Shown: in pieces, positions 7,009 to 8,118 of the stretch
Numbering within the stretch: the first letter of the stretch is position 1
Layout of the letters: every line of letters begins with the position of its first letter
Source of the DNA: Pseudaestuariivita sp.
GTDB taxonomy: Bacteria > Pseudomonadota > Alphaproteobacteria > Rhodobacterales > Rhodobacteraceae
Length of the DNA stretch: 8,118 nt
Direction: 5' to 3'
Assembly: GCA_020629995.1 (NCBI GenBank)
Contig: JAHDCH010000112.1
Span: forward strand, 1 to 8,118
Notes under the pieces: model-generated
What the model was told of the DNA's origin: nothing
Seen by the model: only the letters and a program-made list of their open reading frames with translations
Databases searched by the model: none
Translations under genes and position numbers: made by a program

Positions 7009-8118
7009 TCAGGTCGGGTCGTATTCGCCTGTCTTGGGATCCAGGATCGCGACGGTCACCATCATGCCGTTGTCCTCGTGGAACAGATTGTGACAATGCA
7101 GGACGAATTCGCCGGTAAAGTCGACCTGCTTGGACGCCATCACAACCATCCGCCCGGGGATGAACTCGCCCGAGTTCGATGTGTCGCGCGGGCCACCGTC
7201 GAAATAGATCGTGTCCCGCCAGATCGGCATCAGGTAGGGGATCGGATCGCGGTAGACCTTGCGCGTGCGGTCGTATTCGGCCCGGCCCAGGGCCTGGAAC
7301 GAGTTGATATGAATGTGGAAAATATGCGCGTCGTTGGTGCTGTAGAGGTTCCAGACATCGCTGTGCCCCTTGTACAGCTGCACCTGCGCGGGATCGTCGA
7401 AATCCGCATCGAAATGCCGGCCGTTGATCACAAAGGGCGGCGCCTTGATCCCGGACGAGGTAAAGTTTGACCCGATCGTCTTGAATTCAAGCGTCTGGGT
7501 CGCCTGCGGCAGGTTCGCCACGTTCACCTCGGGGCGCTCGGGGCGTTTGATGCGCGTGTCCTTGAAAAAGTTCGCCGTGGGAAGGGCCTGCGCCTTGGCC
7601 ACGGGTGTGGACGACACTTCGATCGTGGCCATGAGCGAGGTGTTGAGGTCTTTTGCATCCTCGACCACCATCGGGCATTCGCCAAGGGCCGCGCCATACA
7701 GCTCGTAGGTGCCGGGCGTGTCGGTCTTGATCAGCACATCCAGCCGCTGGCCCGGAGCAAGGGTGATGATTTCGCCCGTGGTCCAGTAAAGCTCGCGGTC
7801 CTGTGCCTCTTGCAGGGCGTAGGGCACACGAAAGAACGGCTCGCCGGGGTTGGCCTTGCCATAGGTTTCCAGCGTGATCCCGTCGACGGCAATGGCATAG
7901 ACGGGCGGCACCTTGCCGGTGCTGCCGGCCTTGACGCGCAGCTTGGGGACGTAGGTCTGGCCATTGGTGGCATTGACCATGCGCAGGCGCTTGATCTGGC
8001 CCTTGTCCATGCGGATCGTCGGATGCAGCTGGCCGTTCACCGTGGTGGGCGTCGGGCTGGGCGAAGTGGTCAGCGTGTAGCCATAGCAATCCGCCGCGGC
8101 GACCTTGTTGGTGCCATC
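7009..8118 (-). CDS. Multicopper oxidase C-terminal part, mirror copy (5'-truncated by window edge)
   Basis: Exact reverse-complement copy of the fragment at 1-1110, again cut at the same codon by the window end. It keeps the HIFHIH and HCHxxxHxxxxM copper motifs and lacks the first cupredoxin domain. Both copies being cut at the same base shows that the two arms have exactly equal length, which fits a contig built from one unique segment and its complement. Confidence 0.9.
   Translation of the reverse strand, partial: DGTNKVAAADCYGYTLTTSPSPTPTTVNGQLHPTIRMDKGQIKRLRMVNATNGQTYVPKLRVKAGSTGKVPPVYAIAVDGITLETYGKANPGEPFFRVPYALQEAQDRELYWTTGEIITLAPGQRLDVLIKTDTPGTYELYGAALGECPMVVEDAKDLNTSLMATIEVSSTPVAKAQALPTANFFKDTRIKRPERPEVNVANLPQATQTLEFKTIGSNFTSSGIKAPPFVINGRHFDADFDDPAQVQLYKGHSDVWNLYSTNDAHIFHIHINSFQALGRAEYDRTRKVYRDPIPYLMPIWRDTIYFDGGPRDTSNSGEFIPGRMVVMASKQVDFTGEFVLHCHNLFHEDNGMMVTVAILDPKTGEYDPT

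Larger units (their letters stand above)
1..8118. repeat. Perfect whole-window inverted palindrome (two 4059-bp arms, zero spacer)
   Basis: The first arm (1-4059) and second arm (4060-8118) are reverse complements meeting directly between bases 4059 and 4060. The two window ends are complementary, the central bases read TTTTCGT then ACGAAAA, and internal comparisons (for example 559-618 against 7501-7560) match exactly. Every coding frame on one arm has a mirror of identical length and translation on the other, which rules out indels and frame changes. Perfect multi-kilobase palindromes without a spacer are normally unstable in bacteria because SbcCD-type nucleases cut the cruciform and replication skips it. 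The structure also starts and stops exactly at the window ends and holds ordinary housekeeping genes. I infer an assembly or library fold-back artefact rather than a natural duplication. Confidence 0.98.

Noticed and set aside
1..8118. A true ten-gene locus with five recently duplicated genes
   Set aside because: No difference, even synonymous or intergenic, is seen between the copies, and both are cut at the same base. A duplicate of the same molecule is a simpler reading than a duplication event.

Overview
The window is one perfect inverted palindrome. Bases 1-4059 and 4060-8118 are reverse complements of each other, with no spacer between the arms, so base i pairs with base 8119-i. I found no mismatch at any place I compared: both ends, the centre, and several internal stretches. 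All coding frames also mirror exactly in position, length and translation. Only about 4.06 kb of unique sequence is therefore present, and the second half adds no new genes. The likeliest explanation is a fold-back artefact of assembly or library preparation, seeded at a short natural palindrome around TTTTCGTACGAAAA at the centre. A real head-to-head DNA junction cannot be excluded from sequence alone.

The unique arm looks like ordinary chromosome of an alphaproteobacterium, probably Rhodobacterales/Rhodobacteraceae (roseobacter group). The reasons are high GC, GC-rich third codon positions, tightly packed genes with ATGA overlaps, and the style of the proteins. This placement comes from memory of such genomes, not from a search.

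Layout of the unique arm, left to right on the + strand: (1) the C-terminal 369 residues of a multicopper oxidase, cut by the window edge (1-1110); (2) a four-helix cytochrome b561-like membrane protein (1156-1734); (3) a 366-residue protein with two N-terminal CxxC...CxxC zinc-ribbon motifs and one C-terminal membrane helix (1800-2900); (4) a nitroreductase-family flavoprotein (2897-3562); (5) D-aminoacyl-tRNA deacylase, dtd (3559-4002); (6) a 57-base tail containing small palindromic motifs that runs into the symmetry centre. Genes 3, 4 and 5 overlap by 4 bases at each junction and are probably one translationally coupled operon. Genes 1 and 2 lie just upstream on the same strand with short gaps. 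The second arm repeats the five genes in reverse order on the - strand (dtd 4117-4560, nitroreductase 4557-5222, zinc-ribbon protein 5219-6319, cytochrome 6385-6963, multicopper oxidase fragment 7009-8118).

Functionally, the multicopper oxidase and b-type cytochrome could both belong to periplasmic or membrane redox chemistry, while dtd is translation quality control. I see no mobile element, CRISPR array, RNA gene, defence system or convincing new system. The palindrome is the one striking thing, and it should be tested as an artefact first.
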